Assembly: GCA_030655735.1 (NCBI GenBank)
Contig: JAUSPK010000096.1
Coordinates: 1-19,795 of the forward strand
Direction: 5' to 3'
DNA: 19,795 nucleotides
Source of the DNA: Syntrophales bacterium
Lineage (GTDB): Bacteria; Desulfobacterota; Syntrophia; Syntrophales; UBA2210
The notes under the pieces were generated by a model. It saw only the letters and a list, made by a program, of their open reading frames with translations. It did no database searches and had not been told where the DNA came from. This document shows positions 6,381-15,186 of this stretch, piece after piece (within the stretch, counting starts at the first letter, position 1; every line of letters begins with the position of its first letter). The position numbers and the translations under genes are program-made.

Positions 6381-7199
6381 GTGCGGTTGAAAGATAAGGT
6401 TGCGGTTGTAACGGGTGGCGGCGGCGGATTGGGAGAGGGGATCTCCCTGTGCCTTGCCAGAGAAGGCGCGCATGTTGTCGTCAGCGACGCGAAGCTGGAA
6501 ACAGCCGAGAAAGTTGCGGCCCGGGTCCGGGAGAAGGGAGTCAAGGCAATAGCCATCCAGACAGACGTCCGGTTTTCCGACCAGTGTCAGAACATGATCG
6601 ATACGGCACTGCGGGAAATGGGTGGACTGGATATACTGGTCTGCAGCGCCGGTGTGGGGGGATACGCGCCCGACAGAGAGCCGGGGAAACTGCTGAACAT
6701 CGAGAACATCACCGATGAGGATTGGGACACGGTCATCGATGTGAACCTGAAGGGCGTTTTCCTGTGCAACAGGGCCATCATCCCTCACTTCAAAAAACAG
6801 AGGAGCGGGAAGATCATCAATATCGCGTCAATCGGCGCCCGCATGCCGCTTGATTTCCTCGCCCACTACGATACCAGCAAGGCGGGGGTGATCGCGCTGA
6901 CCCAGGCTGTGGCCATGCACATGGCGCGCTACAATGTAAACGTCAATTCCGTCTGCCCCGGCCTCATCAAGACCGAGATGGGGGCCAATATGGGAAAACT
7001 GCTCAGCGAGTCCCACCCCGTTTTTCGCGGCATGAATCCCGATGACATCTTTAATACCCTTGTCACGAATTCCGTGCGCAAGCGGACGCCCCAGACAGCG
7101 GAAGATATTGGAAACGCCGTCGTCTTCCTCGCCTCCGAGGAGGGGAAACAGATCGTGGGGCAGGGGCTCAATGTCTGCGGGGGGATGTACTTCAGCTAA
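6381..7199 (+). CDS. Short-chain dehydrogenase/reductase (SDR), probably NAD-dependent
   Basis: A 272-residue classical SDR. It starts at GTG 6381 behind AAGGGAGG (6366-6373, seven-base spacing). The Rossmann glycine motif TGGGGGLGEG is at residues 11-20. D36, at the end of the second strand (VVVSDAK), usually selects NAD over NADP. CSAG at about 88-91 replaces the usual NNAG. N122, S150, Y163 and K167 (YDTSK) form the catalytic set, and the PGLIKTEM segment follows at about 193-200. The family oxidises or reduces hydroxyl/keto substrates. The acyl-CoA synthetase gene downstream hints at an acyl-CoA or alcohol-degradation pathway, but the substrate is not evident. A terminator hairpin follows the stop. 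Its last codons recur in degenerate form after the synthetase gene. Confidence 0.92.
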   Translation: MRLKDKVAVVTGGGGGLGEGISLCLAREGAHVVVSDAKLETAEKVAARVREKGVKAIAIQTDVRFSDQCQNMIDTALREMGGLDILVCSAGVGGYAPDREPGKLLNIENITDEDWDTVIDVNLKGVFLCNRAIIPHFKKQRSGKIINIASIGARMPLDFLAHYDTSKAGVIALTQAVAMHMARYNVNVNSVCPGLIKTEMGANMGKLLSESHPVFRGMNPDDIFNTLVTNSVRKRTPQTAEDIGNAVVFLASEEGKQIVGQGLNVCGGMYFS

Positions 7200-7249
7200 C
7201 GGGGGGATCACAGCCCGTAACAAATTTTTATAACCGAGACAAAGACCAC

Positions 7250-7283
7250 GGGGCCAGGCTCCTGCTTGGCCCCTACCATTTTT
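7250..7283 (+). terminator. Intrinsic terminator after the SDR gene
   Basis: GGGGCCAGGC (7250-7259) pairs with GCTTGGCCCC (7264-7273) in a 10-bp stem with one G-T wobble and a TCCT loop. Five T residues follow at 7279-7283, displaced from the stem by five bases. The stem is strong and the T-tract imperfect, so partial read-through into the acyl-CoA synthetase gene is possible. Confidence 0.65.
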
Positions 7284-7329
7284 GTTAGCATCAGCATTGA
7301 TCACACCTGTATTGGGGGGAAACGGTATA

Positions 7330-8745
7330 ATGAGTGGCACGCCAAAGCTGGACTTTCTCTTTTCACCGAAGTCCGTGGCCGTTGTGTTGAAATCAGGCGG
7401 ACTGGGGGCCTTTTTTCTGAAGCAGTTTCTCGACGGAAGCTTTGCGGGTCAGCTGTACTGCGTATGCGGTAATGCCGACGAGCTGATGGGCCTGCCCTGT
7501 TACAAATCCGTGCAGGATATCCCCGGCCCCGTCGATTACGTCATCATTGCCGTATCGGCGAATCAGACACCCGATGTTATCCGGGATTGCGTCGTGAAAG
7601 GGGTCAAGGCCGGCACGCTCTTTACGGCCGGATTCAGCGAACTGGGAACGGAAGAAGGGATCGCCCTGGAGCGCGAGATCGTATCCATCACCCGCGGCAG
7701 CGGCATGCGCCTTATCGGGCCCAACTGCATGGGGATATACTGTCCGGGCGGCGGCCTGTATTTTTCGGCTAATCTGCCCAGCACAAGCGGCTGGTTCGGT
7801 ATCTCGAGCCAGAGCGGCGGCAACGCGATCTATCTCGGCAAGATGGCGCCGCGGCGGGGAGCGCCGATCAGCAAGGCCGTCAGTTACGGCAATGCCTGCG
7901 ACATCAACGAATCGGATCTGATCGAATACCTTGCCGACGATGACAAGACAAAGGTTATCGGTGCCTATATCGAGGGGATCAAAGACGGCAGGCGGTTTAA
8001 GGGGGTGCTTGAAAAGGCGGCCCGCAAGAAACCCACCATCATCCTGAAAGGGGGGCAGACCGAGGCGGGGGCGGCGGTAACCCAGTCACACACGGCATCC
8101 CTCTCGGGTTCCCTCAGGATATGGGACGCGGTGATAACACAATCAGGGGCGATCCAGGCCGACAACCTCGACGAGATGATCGATCTCGCACTCCTCTTCG
8201 GGTACATGAAGCCCCCGGCGGGGCGGAGGATCGGCATGGTCGGGATCGGCGGCGGTGTCAGCGTCCTTGCCGCCGACGCGTTCGAGCAGAATAATCTCTC
8301 CCTGACCCGTCTCACGCCGGCTATTCAGGCCAGGCTCCAGGACCTGCATCCCGGGGCGGGGAATATCTACACCAACCCCATCGATACGACGGCCCTCTTT
8401 TATCAGACCGACGGATTCAGAAAGACCATCGAAATCCTCGATGACTGGGATGAGATCGATATCATCCTTCTCCACATCCCCTATGATATCCTGGCCTTTT
8501 TGACCCCTGCACATGTGCGGGCTCTTGCCATGGCAGAGAAGATGATTGCTAATATCGGGGGTGTCAGGAAGCCGGTTGCCATGCTGCTCCACTGCGCGGC
8601 CCTGAAAGAATCCTACGAACTGTCCTGCGACAACCAGGAGATATGCTGGAAGGCGGGCATCCCGGCATTCACGTCAATCGAGGGGTGCGCCTCCGCGCTG
8701 GACAAGTTTATCCGCTTTCATGAAAGAGAAACTCTGAGGGCTTGA
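7330..8745 (+). CDS. NDP-forming acyl-CoA synthetase, alpha-type subunit (CoA-ligase domains)
   Basis: A 471-residue protein of the ADP-forming acyl-CoA synthetase / succinyl-CoA ligase-like superfamily, which interconverts acyl-CoA plus NDP and phosphate with acid, CoA and NTP. ATG 7330 is chosen because GGGGGGA (7314-7320) lies nine bases upstream; a TTG at 7282 would extend the frame into the preceding terminator. Residues about 8-137 form the CoA-binding Rossmann domain, ending RLIGPNCMGI. SSQSGGNAIY at about 159-168 starts the second, flavodoxin-like ligase domain. QSHTASLSGS at 252-261 carries H254, the likely phosphorylated histidine. A third flavodoxin-like domain follows (GMVGIGGGVSVLAAD). 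The ATP-grasp (beta) domain is absent and no beta gene is present in the window, so the partner must be encoded elsewhere. The substrate is unknown. Confidence 0.88.
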   Translation: MSGTPKLDFLFSPKSVAVVLKSGGLGAFFLKQFLDGSFAGQLYCVCGNADELMGLPCYKSVQDIPGPVDYVIIAVSANQTPDVIRDCVVKGVKAGTLFTAGFSELGTEEGIALEREIVSITRGSGMRLIGPNCMGIYCPGGGLYFSANLPSTSGWFGISSQSGGNAIYLGKMAPRRGAPISKAVSYGNACDINESDLIEYLADDDKTKVIGAYIEGIKDGRRFKGVLEKAARKKPTIILKGGQTEAGAAVTQSHTASLSGSLRIWDAVITQSGAIQADNLDEMIDLALLFGYMKPPAGRRIGMVGIGGGVSVLAADAFEQNNLSLTRLTPAIQARLQDLHPGAGNIYTNPIDTTALFYQTDGFRKTIEILDDWDEIDIILLHIPYDILAFLTPAHVRALAMAEKMIANIGGVRKPVAMLLHCAALKESYELSCDNQEICWKAGIPAFTSIEGCASALDKFIRFHERETLRA

Positions 8746-8774
8746 CCGTTTGCGGGGGGAGGTGCTTCAGCTAG
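8736..8774 (+). pseudogene. Relic of a second SDR gene (last 12 codons)
   Basis: Overlapping the end of the acyl-CoA synthetase gene in another frame, codons 8736-8774 read E-GLTVCGGRCFS-stop. The intact SDR gene ends Q-GLNVCGGMYFS-stop (7161-7199). Over the last 27 bases (7173-7199 against 8748-8774), 23 are identical, and both copies end in a stop in the same frame. Upstream of this the resemblance disappears. The simplest reading is that a second SDR gene once followed the synthetase gene and was mostly deleted. Chance similarity is not excluded because the match is short. Confidence 0.5.
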
Positions 8775-8795
8775 GAGATAAAGAAAGGCGTGTCT

Positions 8796-11700
8796 CTATT
8801 TACCGAACATCACTAATTGCTTTTCCGCCTCACTATATATTTCGTCAATGTCTTTCTGAAGGGTAATCGTGTGTTTGATAGCCGTTGCCACTTTGCAGTA
8901 ATGCTTGACATCATCGAGGGACAGACGTTTCCCTTTTCGGTCCTTCAACCATTTATCGCAGACCTGGTATCCGCCGATCCGGTATTGCCAGACATCTTCT
9001 TCTAATCCCTCAAAGTACTGATCCTGATTGATGTAAACGCGCTTTGTCTCTTTATCGTAGCCGATTTTTTCGACCCGCCCGTCGCCCGATCCCTGGAATC
9101 TGGCAATGGGGGTATCGAGTTCGGGGGACCGCATCAGATGCAGATCGGCAAGACACCTGCCGTATACGGCCAGCTCCCTGAAAAGGCGTTCGTCTTTCGT
9201 AAATGGCACTCTCGGGAAGTCCGTTTTCAGAAATTCGGCGTATTTAATGCGGTAGGTGTCGGAGTAGAAAACAGCGTATATGTAGTGGAAGATATTTTCC
9301 GGGGAGGGTCTTTTCGTATAGGCTTCGCATAAAGCGGAAAATATCTGATCGTTGATATTCGGCGTTCTTTCTTTTGACTCTTCCAGATGGCTGAAAAGGT
9401 CTTTTTGATTGTGGTCGGGGTAGAGGTAGAGAGGAAATATACAAGATTGAGTTGTTGATTCGCCACACTTAGTTTCCATTAGTAAATTGGTGCAAAAAAA
9501 GTGGTTCATATCATTTGACTTATTGCTCCTTGCCGATATTAGTCCCAAATTCTCCCGCATCATATGCCGCATGACTCTTTTGACTGTTCTCCAAACGACT
9601 GAATCATGATAGAAAATCCACTTAACATCAAAAGGCCGGTAAAGCACGGGTACCACAAGATCATTCAAATCAGAATCAGAAACATCTTGTAACATTGTCC
9701 AAGCTTTTCTAATATCCCAACCTTTCTTTTTCCTTATCTGGAAAAATTCGTGAAGCTCATCGTCAGAATATTTGCTATTTTTGAACAGCCGAATTCTGTT
9801 TATTAATCTGTTCTTATCCCCATCTATAACTAAATGGTCTCTGGCCGTAGTCATGCCCACACCATTAAGGGGAAATATTTCTGTTATTTTGGGAAAACCT
9901 TCGTACTGCTCTAAGAGTCTTTCATCCCTCGGAACGAAAAGATAAGATTCCGGTTTAGGGGCTATTTTCTGCCATTTTGTTGTCACTACATCATTACTTA
10001 AAAGCCAGTCGTATTTTTCCTCTCTTCGGCCCCATAGTTCGGAATGAAAAATCTTTGTATCTTTATTTCCGCCCTTTTTCTTGATGAAGAGTGCAATGGC
10101 AGTTCCCTGGCGGATGTCAAACACATTTTCATCTTTTGAGCCATCCGGGCATTTTTCCTTTTTTAAGCTGTTTCCGTGAAGATCAAGCAGATAGATTTCG
10201 TCGAAACTGTTCATCAGCGACCGGCGCATTCCTCTGAAGGTAGGATTGTCCAGATAACCGTGGTTGGTGATAAAACCCAGGACCCCTTCGCCTGCCTGAT
10301 CTATCTTCCACTGGCTGAAACGTATAAATTTGACATAATCATCCTGTAGCCATTTCGGATTCTTTTCTCCGAGCGGGTCCCCATCTATCCGGTAATATCC
10401 TTCATCTTTTATGCCGTTTTTATGCGTATAACCTTTCTTCAGCAATTGGTCTATCCATTCTCCCTTATTTGCCGAATGCCCGGAATACGGAGGATTTCCC
10501 ATTATTACCAGAACAGGCTGTTCTTTTTTAACTTTCCCTGCCAGATGCGATTCTTCGCAAAGAGAGGCCATGCCGGGCAGGCTGGTTTGTTCAAGCTCAT
10601 CCATCTCAAGGGTATTGGTCAAATATAGCTTAAACCTGTCATCTTTTTTGAGTTTGCATCCAAGCTCTTCGAGAAGAAAAGACATCTTCAAATGACCAAC
10701 CGCATAGGGCGCCATCATAAGCTCGAAGGCATAGAAGTTTTTAAGGATATGCTCCCTGATAAATCCCTCTTTATCGCCCTGGCCGTATTTAGACGTAAAT
10801 TCGTTAACCGCCAGTTTCGCCGCCTCCGCCAAAAAGGTAAGTGTCCCGGATGCAGGGTCCAGCACCGTAACGGTATCGCTTGCCATGCCGTCAACTCTGC
10901 CGAATTTATCCTTCAGAATATGGTGAAGCGAACGCACAATATAGAAGACAACCGGTTCGGGCGTGTAATACACGCCACGTCTTTCGCGGGTTTTGGGATC
11001 GTATTCGGCAAGAAAGGTTTCATAGAAATGAATAACCGGGTCTTTCCCCTTGCCTTCCCTGAAGTAGTCCTGAAGCAGTTTGTTCACATCCGCCACAAAC
11101 AACACTTCGGCGATATCATCAATAATCCATTCCATCTGGGCGGGAACATCTTCAAGCGAAATAAACCGGAAAACATCTCGCAGTATTCCGATGGTCTGGG
11201 GGATGTTGTCATAGGCAAGCTTTCTGTTGAAACCGTTTTTTGACCGCATGCGGGCGGCAAACAGGCCATAGGTGATTGTCTGGGAATAGAGATCGGCAAA
11301 TTCCTCTTTTGAGAGACCGCTGATCAGAAACTGCCTGAACGCTTCATAAAATCCAAGGATAAAGCCTTCGCCGGTTTTTTCTTCCTCCGCCAGTTCCTCG
11401 GCGATCACCTCGTCCTTTAGAAAGCTCGTGCGCTTGGCCAGCTCTATCGCCAGATTCTTCGCGCTGTAGACTTTGGGCAGGGAGAAGGAATAAAACTCTT
11501 CCACAAGCTTAAGGAAATCAGGTTCCTTTTCGACACGCGGGACCGTTTTGAGTTTGTGGACGATAAAAGGTCTTGCGATTGATGCCTTATTGACCAGTAT
11601 GCCGTTTCGATAGAGCCTGAACTCGAAAAAGTTGGTTAGTATCAGGTTCGGAAAGGTGTTCCTGTACCGTTGCAGTTGCTCTGTATCTTCTATTGCATCC

Positions 11701-11945
11701 AGATTCTCAATCGTGGGGGCCTTGGCTTCGATATATCCCACGATATGCTGCCTGCCGTCCCATATCCGGAAATCAGGATTTCCCGCCTCGGTGGTTTTGG
11801 GGAGTGTTGTGATGTGAAATTTCCGCTTGTCAAAGGATAGGGCCGCTTTTTCCAGTAGCGCTTCAAGGGTCGAATAGTAACTTTCTTCTCTGGCATCACC
11901 CTGATCTGCAATCTTGAATATCTTCTCGAGATACGATTTCAGCAT
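8796..11945 (-). CDS. Single-chain restriction-modification enzyme (type IIG / ISP-like, N6-adenine methylase plus nuclease)
   Basis: A 1049-residue protein combining DNA cleavage and adenine methylation. The N-terminal PD-(D/E)xK nuclease shows P57-D58, E73-A-K75 (GYIEAKAP) and a following Q90-x3-Y94 motif. A helical connector leads to a gamma-type N6-adenine methyltransferase: RRGVYYTPEPVV at about 322-333 (motif X), VLDPASGTLTFL at about 361-372 (motif I, SAM binding) and MGNPPYSG at about 482-489 (catalytic motif IV). The C-terminal half (about 600-1040) should be the target-recognition region seen in type ISP-related enzymes. No helicase motifs separate the nuclease from the methylase, unlike full type ISP enzymes such as LlaGI. 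CAGGG precedes the start by about nine bases. The gene is convergent with the acyl-CoA synthetase gene. Its DNA is visibly AT-richer than its flanks, especially 9430-9900, which suggests transfer. The target sequence is unknown. Confidence 0.88.
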   Translation of the reverse strand: MLKSYLEKIFKIADQGDAREESYYSTLEALLEKAALSFDKRKFHITTLPKTTEAGNPDFRIWDGRQHIVGYIEAKAPTIENLDAIEDTEQLQRYRNTFPNLILTNFFEFRLYRNGILVNKASIARPFIVHKLKTVPRVEKEPDFLKLVEEFYSFSLPKVYSAKNLAIELAKRTSFLKDEVIAEELAEEEKTGEGFILGFYEAFRQFLISGLSKEEFADLYSQTITYGLFAARMRSKNGFNRKLAYDNIPQTIGILRDVFRFISLEDVPAQMEWIIDDIAEVLFVADVNKLLQDYFREGKGKDPVIHFYETFLAEYDPKTRERRGVYYTPEPVVFYIVRSLHHILKDKFGRVDGMASDTVTVLDPASGTLTFLAEAAKLAVNEFTSKYGQGDKEGFIREHILKNFYAFELMMAPYAVGHLKMSFLLEELGCKLKKDDRFKLYLTNTLEMDELEQTSLPGMASLCEESHLAGKVKKEQPVLVIMGNPPYSGHSANKGEWIDQLLKKGYTHKNGIKDEGYYRIDGDPLGEKNPKWLQDDYVKFIRFSQWKIDQAGEGVLGFITNHGYLDNPTFRGMRRSLMNSFDEIYLLDLHGNSLKKEKCPDGSKDENVFDIRQGTAIALFIKKKGGNKDTKIFHSELWGRREEKYDWLLSNDVVTTKWQKIAPKPESYLFVPRDERLLEQYEGFPKITEIFPLNGVGMTTARDHLVIDGDKNRLINRIRLFKNSKYSDDELHEFFQIRKKKGWDIRKAWTMLQDVSDSDLNDLVVPVLYRPFDVKWIFYHDSVVWRTVKRVMRHMMRENLGLISARSNKSNDMNHFFCTNLLMETKCGESTTQSCIFPLYLYPDHNQKDLFSHLEESKERTPNINDQIFSALCEAYTKRPSPENIFHYIYAVFYSDTYRIKYAEFLKTDFPRVPFTKDERLFRELAVYGRCLADLHLMRSPELDTPIARFQGSGDGRVEKIGYDKETKRVYINQDQYFEGLEEDVWQYRIGGYQVCDKWLKDRKGKRLSLDDVKHYCKVATAIKHTITLQKDIDEIYSEAEKQLVMFGK

Positions 11946-12003
11946 TCGGATTACCCTGAGTTGAAGTTTTGTTGTTCTTGATCATATACAGCAAACAAGG
12001 AAC

Positions 12004-12032
12004 ACCATACATCTTGAAAATCTTTTGTCAAG
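12004..12032 (-). promoter_or_regulatory. Promoter of the restriction-modification gene, with overlapping dyad
   Basis: On the minus strand, TTGACA (12031-12026) is followed after 16 bases by TATGGT (12009-12004, 4 of 6). The leader to the start codon would be about 50 bases. An imperfect inverted repeat with CTTGA/TCAAG arms spans 12013-12032 and covers the -35 element. It could be a control-protein or autoregulatory site, but no controller gene is adjacent. The surrounding 11946-12109 gap is AT-rich and otherwise appears empty. Confidence 0.5.
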
Positions 12033-12109
12033 AATTTTCTATAGTTGAGGCATTGGCAATTGATGTTTTTCGTCACCGCTGTTTCACGTCTTTTCTGACG
12101 CCCTCTGCT

Positions 12110-13249
12110 TTAAATAAAATTCTTGAACCACGGCCCGTTTCTCTTCGGTTTGCCGACGAGTTGGGGGACATATCGGTTGAACACAAATATCAGCGGTATG
12201 CAGAGGGCCAGACTCGCCACGGTCATGACGAGACCCACCCCGAAGACGACCGGCGCGGAGGGGGGGAGGTTTGCCACCGCCCACTGTGCTACCCGCGGAT
12301 TGATATAGTGGTAGAAGATCCCGTTCAGGCACATGAGGATCAGTGTGTTCTGCCCCATCCAGACGATCGTCTTCTGCGCAGGAGTAACTCGGGCCAGGAA
12401 GAGGATGCCGAGGGAGCCCACCACCGCCGTGAAGGGGAACCAGAGGAAATGTCCGTGCGAGGCGAATATGATCACCACGGCGTCATAGGGGGGGAAGGGG
12501 AACAGCCCGGTGTTCAGGTTATAGGTGAACAGGACAATCAGGAAACAGATGATCAGTCCGGGCACGGCGATTTTCGGCGACACCTTTTCCGTCAGGATCT
12601 TTGTCCGTGCCAGGTAGATCCCCAGCAGGTAGAATCCGTACATGGTAATAGCCTCGTGGATGAAGAGGTAGTTCCAGCCGATGACCCTCCCCTTCATCGG
12701 GTTGACGATGTCGAGTTCCAGGTTGAACCAGTAACCCACCACGTAAAAGAGGGCGGCGCCGATCAGGATCCGCGCGTTGGATTTGAGAAACCGGAAGGCC
12801 GCGTAGTGGACCATCTCGACGGAAAACATCATCAGGATGAACCATGATGGGACGCAGAACATGGGGATCCCGAAGACCGTGTTCAACAGGCCGATCCGGT
12901 ACCCCTCGACGCTGGGCAGGTGCAGTTTTGGAAATGCCTGCTCGGCGAAGAAGACGGGGAGCACCATAAAGACTGCGGTGAAGAATACGAAGGGGAGAAG
13001 GCGGGAGAGGACGCGATACTTGAGATATCTCCCGAAACCGAGCGCGAGGTCGCTCTCCCTGGCCACGTAGCCCGCCAGGATGAAAAAAAGCAGCATGTGG
13101 AACGAATAGACAAATTTATACTGGGCCGCCGCGGCCGGGTTTTCCAGCAGCATGATCCGCTCGATGAAGTGGCCGTAAAAAACCAGGGCTATGGCGTAAA
13201 ACCTCGCGATATCGATCACCAGGATCCTTTTCGAATCGGTTGGTTCCAT
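12110..13249 (-). CDS. Acyltransferase-3 family integral membrane protein
   Basis: A 379-residue, roughly ten-helix membrane protein resembling the acyltransferase-3 / COG3594 family, which transfers acetyl, succinyl or other acyl groups onto extracytoplasmic sugars, polysaccharides or lipids. ATG at 13249 is chosen over the longer frame because AAGGGGGG lies about eight bases upstream and the extra N-terminal residues are non-hydrophobic and unlike the family. Typical features are RILVIDIARFYAIALVFYGH at about residues 8-27, with H27 at the usual conserved histidine position, and SFHMLLFFILAGYVARE at about 49-65. It ends with a basic cytoplasmic tail (GKPKRNGPWFKNFI). It lies downstream of the glycerol transporter operon but beyond that operon's terminator-like hairpin. 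No glycan biosynthesis genes are adjacent, so the acceptor is unknown. Confidence 0.82.
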   Translation of the reverse strand: MEPTDSKRILVIDIARFYAIALVFYGHFIERIMLLENPAAAAQYKFVYSFHMLLFFILAGYVARESDLALGFGRYLKYRVLSRLLPFVFFTAVFMVLPVFFAEQAFPKLHLPSVEGYRIGLLNTVFGIPMFCVPSWFILMMFSVEMVHYAAFRFLKSNARILIGAALFYVVGYWFNLELDIVNPMKGRVIGWNYLFIHEAITMYGFYLLGIYLARTKILTEKVSPKIAVPGLIICFLIVLFTYNLNTGLFPFPPYDAVVIIFASHGHFLWFPFTAVVGSLGILFLARVTPAQKTIVWMGQNTLILMCLNGIFYHYINPRVAQWAVANLPPSAPVVFGVGLVMTVASLALCIPLIFVFNRYVPQLVGKPKRNGPWFKNFI

Positions 13250-13329
13250 GCGTCTGTCCCCCCTTCCTGTTTTTCGCCGGCGCGGATACGGCCGACGGTC
13301 TGAATCTGGTGTTCCAGGATTATAAAGGG

Positions 13330-13359
13330 GAGGGGTTAAGACGAATGCCTTAACCCCTC
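13330..13359 (-). terminator. Hairpin terminator at the end of the glp operon
   Basis: GAGGGGTTAAG (13330-13340) and CTTAACCCCTC (13349-13359) form a perfect 11-bp stem with an eight-base loop, 54 bases beyond the glpV stop. On the minus strand the stem is followed by CCCTTTATAAT, so the U-tract is poor. The stem is strong, but termination may be incomplete, allowing some transcription into the acyltransferase gene. Confidence 0.6.
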
Positions 13360-13412
13360 TGATGTCATGCGGCGCTCCAGACGGAGTGCATGCGGTTATC
13401 ACGGCGGGGCGA

Positions 13413-15161
13413 TTATTTCACGCGACCCTCCCGCCATGCCTTGATGAGCTCGTCATAATCGACCGTCTCACCCTTCGGTTTCTCATTGGCAAGTTTCTCC
13501 TTTGGCGATCCGGCCTTCTTCAGCCAGACATTTTCGTCGGTGCACTTGTTCAGCTTCGGACCGGCTACCTTCTGAACCTTGGCGCGCTCTATGCGCTCCA
13601 TCACCTTGTCCATCTCGGCAGCGAGGTTGTCCATAGCCCTGTCCACGGTCACTTCACCGGAAACCGCCTCACCGATATTCTGCCACCACAGCTGTGCCAG
13701 TTTCGGATAATCGGGCACGTTGGTGCCGGTAGGTGTCCAGGCGACACGGGCCGGGCTGCGGTAGAACTCCACCAGACCGCCCAGCTTCGGCGCTCGATCG
13801 GTGAAGGACTGGTGACGGATATCGCTGTCACGAATCGGTGTCAATCCCACATGAGCCTTTTTCAGCGATGTGGTCTTGCACACGCAGAACTGCGCGAAGA
13901 GCCAGGCGGCCTTGCGGCGTTCCAGCGGCGTACTCTTCATAAAGGTCCACGACCCGCAGTCCTGATAGCCCAGCTTCATCCCCTCTTCCCAGTAGGGACC
14001 GTGGGGCGAGGGCGCCATACGCCATTTCGGGGTCCCGTCTGCGTTGACCGTCGGCCCCGGGGCTACCATGCTCGGGAGGAATGCTGTGTACCAGAAGATC
14101 TGCTGCGCCACGTTGCCGTTGGCCAGGAAGGGAAGGTAGGTGTAGAAATCCATTCCCAGGGCACCGGGAGGCGCGTATTTCCGGAGCCATTCCATGTATT
14201 TGCGCAAGGCGTACTTGGCGGCCGGGCCGTTGGCGGCGCCACCGCGGCAGACACTCGCGCCGACCGGGCTTGAATCTTTGTCAACGCGGATACCCCATTC
14301 ATCGATCGGGATGCCGTTCGGGATCCCTTTATCACCCGCGCCGGCCATGGACAGCCAGGCATCGGTAAAACGCCAGCCCAGATCAGGGGCCTTCTTCCCG
14401 TAGTCGTTATGACCGTACACGGCCTTGCCGTCGATCTCTTTGACATACTCGGTGAAGAACTCGGCGATGTCCTCATAGGCCGACCAGTTGACCGGTACGC
14501 CCAGTTCGTAGCCGTAGATCTTCTTGAAACTCTTTTTGAAATCCGGGCGCTGGAACCAGTCATAGCGGAACCAGTAGAGGTTCGCGAACTGCTGGTCCGG
14601 AAGCTGATACATCTTGCCATCCGGGGCGGTGGTGAAGGATTTTCCCATGAAGTCATCCACGTCGAGCGTGGGGAGGGTCACGGCCTTCCCTTCGCCCTTC
14701 ATGAAGTCGCTCAGGGGAACCACATACCCGTACCGCCAGTGGGTGCCGATGAGATCGGAGTCGTTAACCCACCCGTCATAGATGTTCTTCCCGGACGCCC
14801 ACTGCGTCTGGAGTTTTTCGATGACATCCCCTTCCTGAATCAGATCATAGGAGACCTTGACCCCGGTGATCTCTTCGAAGGCCTTTGCCAGAACCTTGGC
14901 CTCATATTCGTGGGTCGAGATGGTCTCTGAGACGATCTTGATGTTCATCCCCTTGAAGGGCTTGGCCGCCTTGATGAACCACTCCATCTCCTTGAGCTGC
15001 TCAGCCTTCGTTAGCGTCGACGGCTGGAATTCCTCGTCGACCCACTTCTTGGCGGCTGCCATGTCTGCGCTCACCGGACTGGTAAAGCAGACAAACAGCG
15101 CAGCCAGAACCACTCCCAGGATTATCATCCCGGGTCCCCTCCTCAGTGCTTCGCGTAACAT
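13413..15161 (-). CDS. glpV: Glycerol-type ABC transporter substrate-binding protein (GlpV)
   Basis: A 582-residue periplasmic binding protein, unusually long for family-1 sugar binders but typical of the GlpV glycerol-binding group. Residues 1-32 form a signal peptide: a basic start, a hydrophobic core (MIILGVVLAALFVCF), then cleavage after SPVSA. The mature protein shows the extracellular-binding-protein fold, with an early NIKIVSETISTHEYEAKVLAKAFEE strand-helix unit, VSYDLIQEGDVIEKLQTQWASG, and many exposed tryptophan and tyrosine residues. It ends in a lysine-rich tail. AAGGAGGAGGTG lies about seven bases before the start, the strongest ribosome site in the operon, fitting the excess of binding protein normally needed. 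It is the last operon gene. The glycerol assignment rests on operon order and length, so another polyol is possible. Confidence 0.85.
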   Translation of the reverse strand: MLREALRRGPGMIILGVVLAALFVCFTSPVSADMAAAKKWVDEEFQPSTLTKAEQLKEMEWFIKAAKPFKGMNIKIVSETISTHEYEAKVLAKAFEEITGVKVSYDLIQEGDVIEKLQTQWASGKNIYDGWVNDSDLIGTHWRYGYVVPLSDFMKGEGKAVTLPTLDVDDFMGKSFTTAPDGKMYQLPDQQFANLYWFRYDWFQRPDFKKSFKKIYGYELGVPVNWSAYEDIAEFFTEYVKEIDGKAVYGHNDYGKKAPDLGWRFTDAWLSMAGAGDKGIPNGIPIDEWGIRVDKDSSPVGASVCRGGAANGPAAKYALRKYMEWLRKYAPPGALGMDFYTYLPFLANGNVAQQIFWYTAFLPSMVAPGPTVNADGTPKWRMAPSPHGPYWEEGMKLGYQDCGSWTFMKSTPLERRKAAWLFAQFCVCKTTSLKKAHVGLTPIRDSDIRHQSFTDRAPKLGGLVEFYRSPARVAWTPTGTNVPDYPKLAQLWWQNIGEAVSGEVTVDRAMDNLAAEMDKVMERIERAKVQKVAGPKLNKCTDENVWLKKAGSPKEKLANEKPKGETVDYDELIKAWREGRVK

Positions 15162-15186
15162 AAAGACACCTCCTCCTTATTAGCCT

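Noticed and set aside
6136..6390. GTG-started 84-codon frame with an RCHKNHTQHH stretch
   Set aside because: It has no ribosome site and no recognisable fold, and it overlaps the SDR start and its promoter candidates.
10692..11243. Plus-strand 183-codon open frame
   Set aside because: It lies wholly inside the restriction-modification gene on the other strand and shows no domain or ribosome site.
11969..12847. Long plus-strand open frame (292 codons)
   Set aside because: It is opposite the acyltransferase gene, rich in His, Asp, Gln and Arg as expected for the complement of a membrane-protein gene, and has no ribosome site.
13362..14273. Plus-strand 303-codon open frame
   Set aside because: It is antisense to glpV; glpV has a signal peptide, a strong ribosome site and its operon context.
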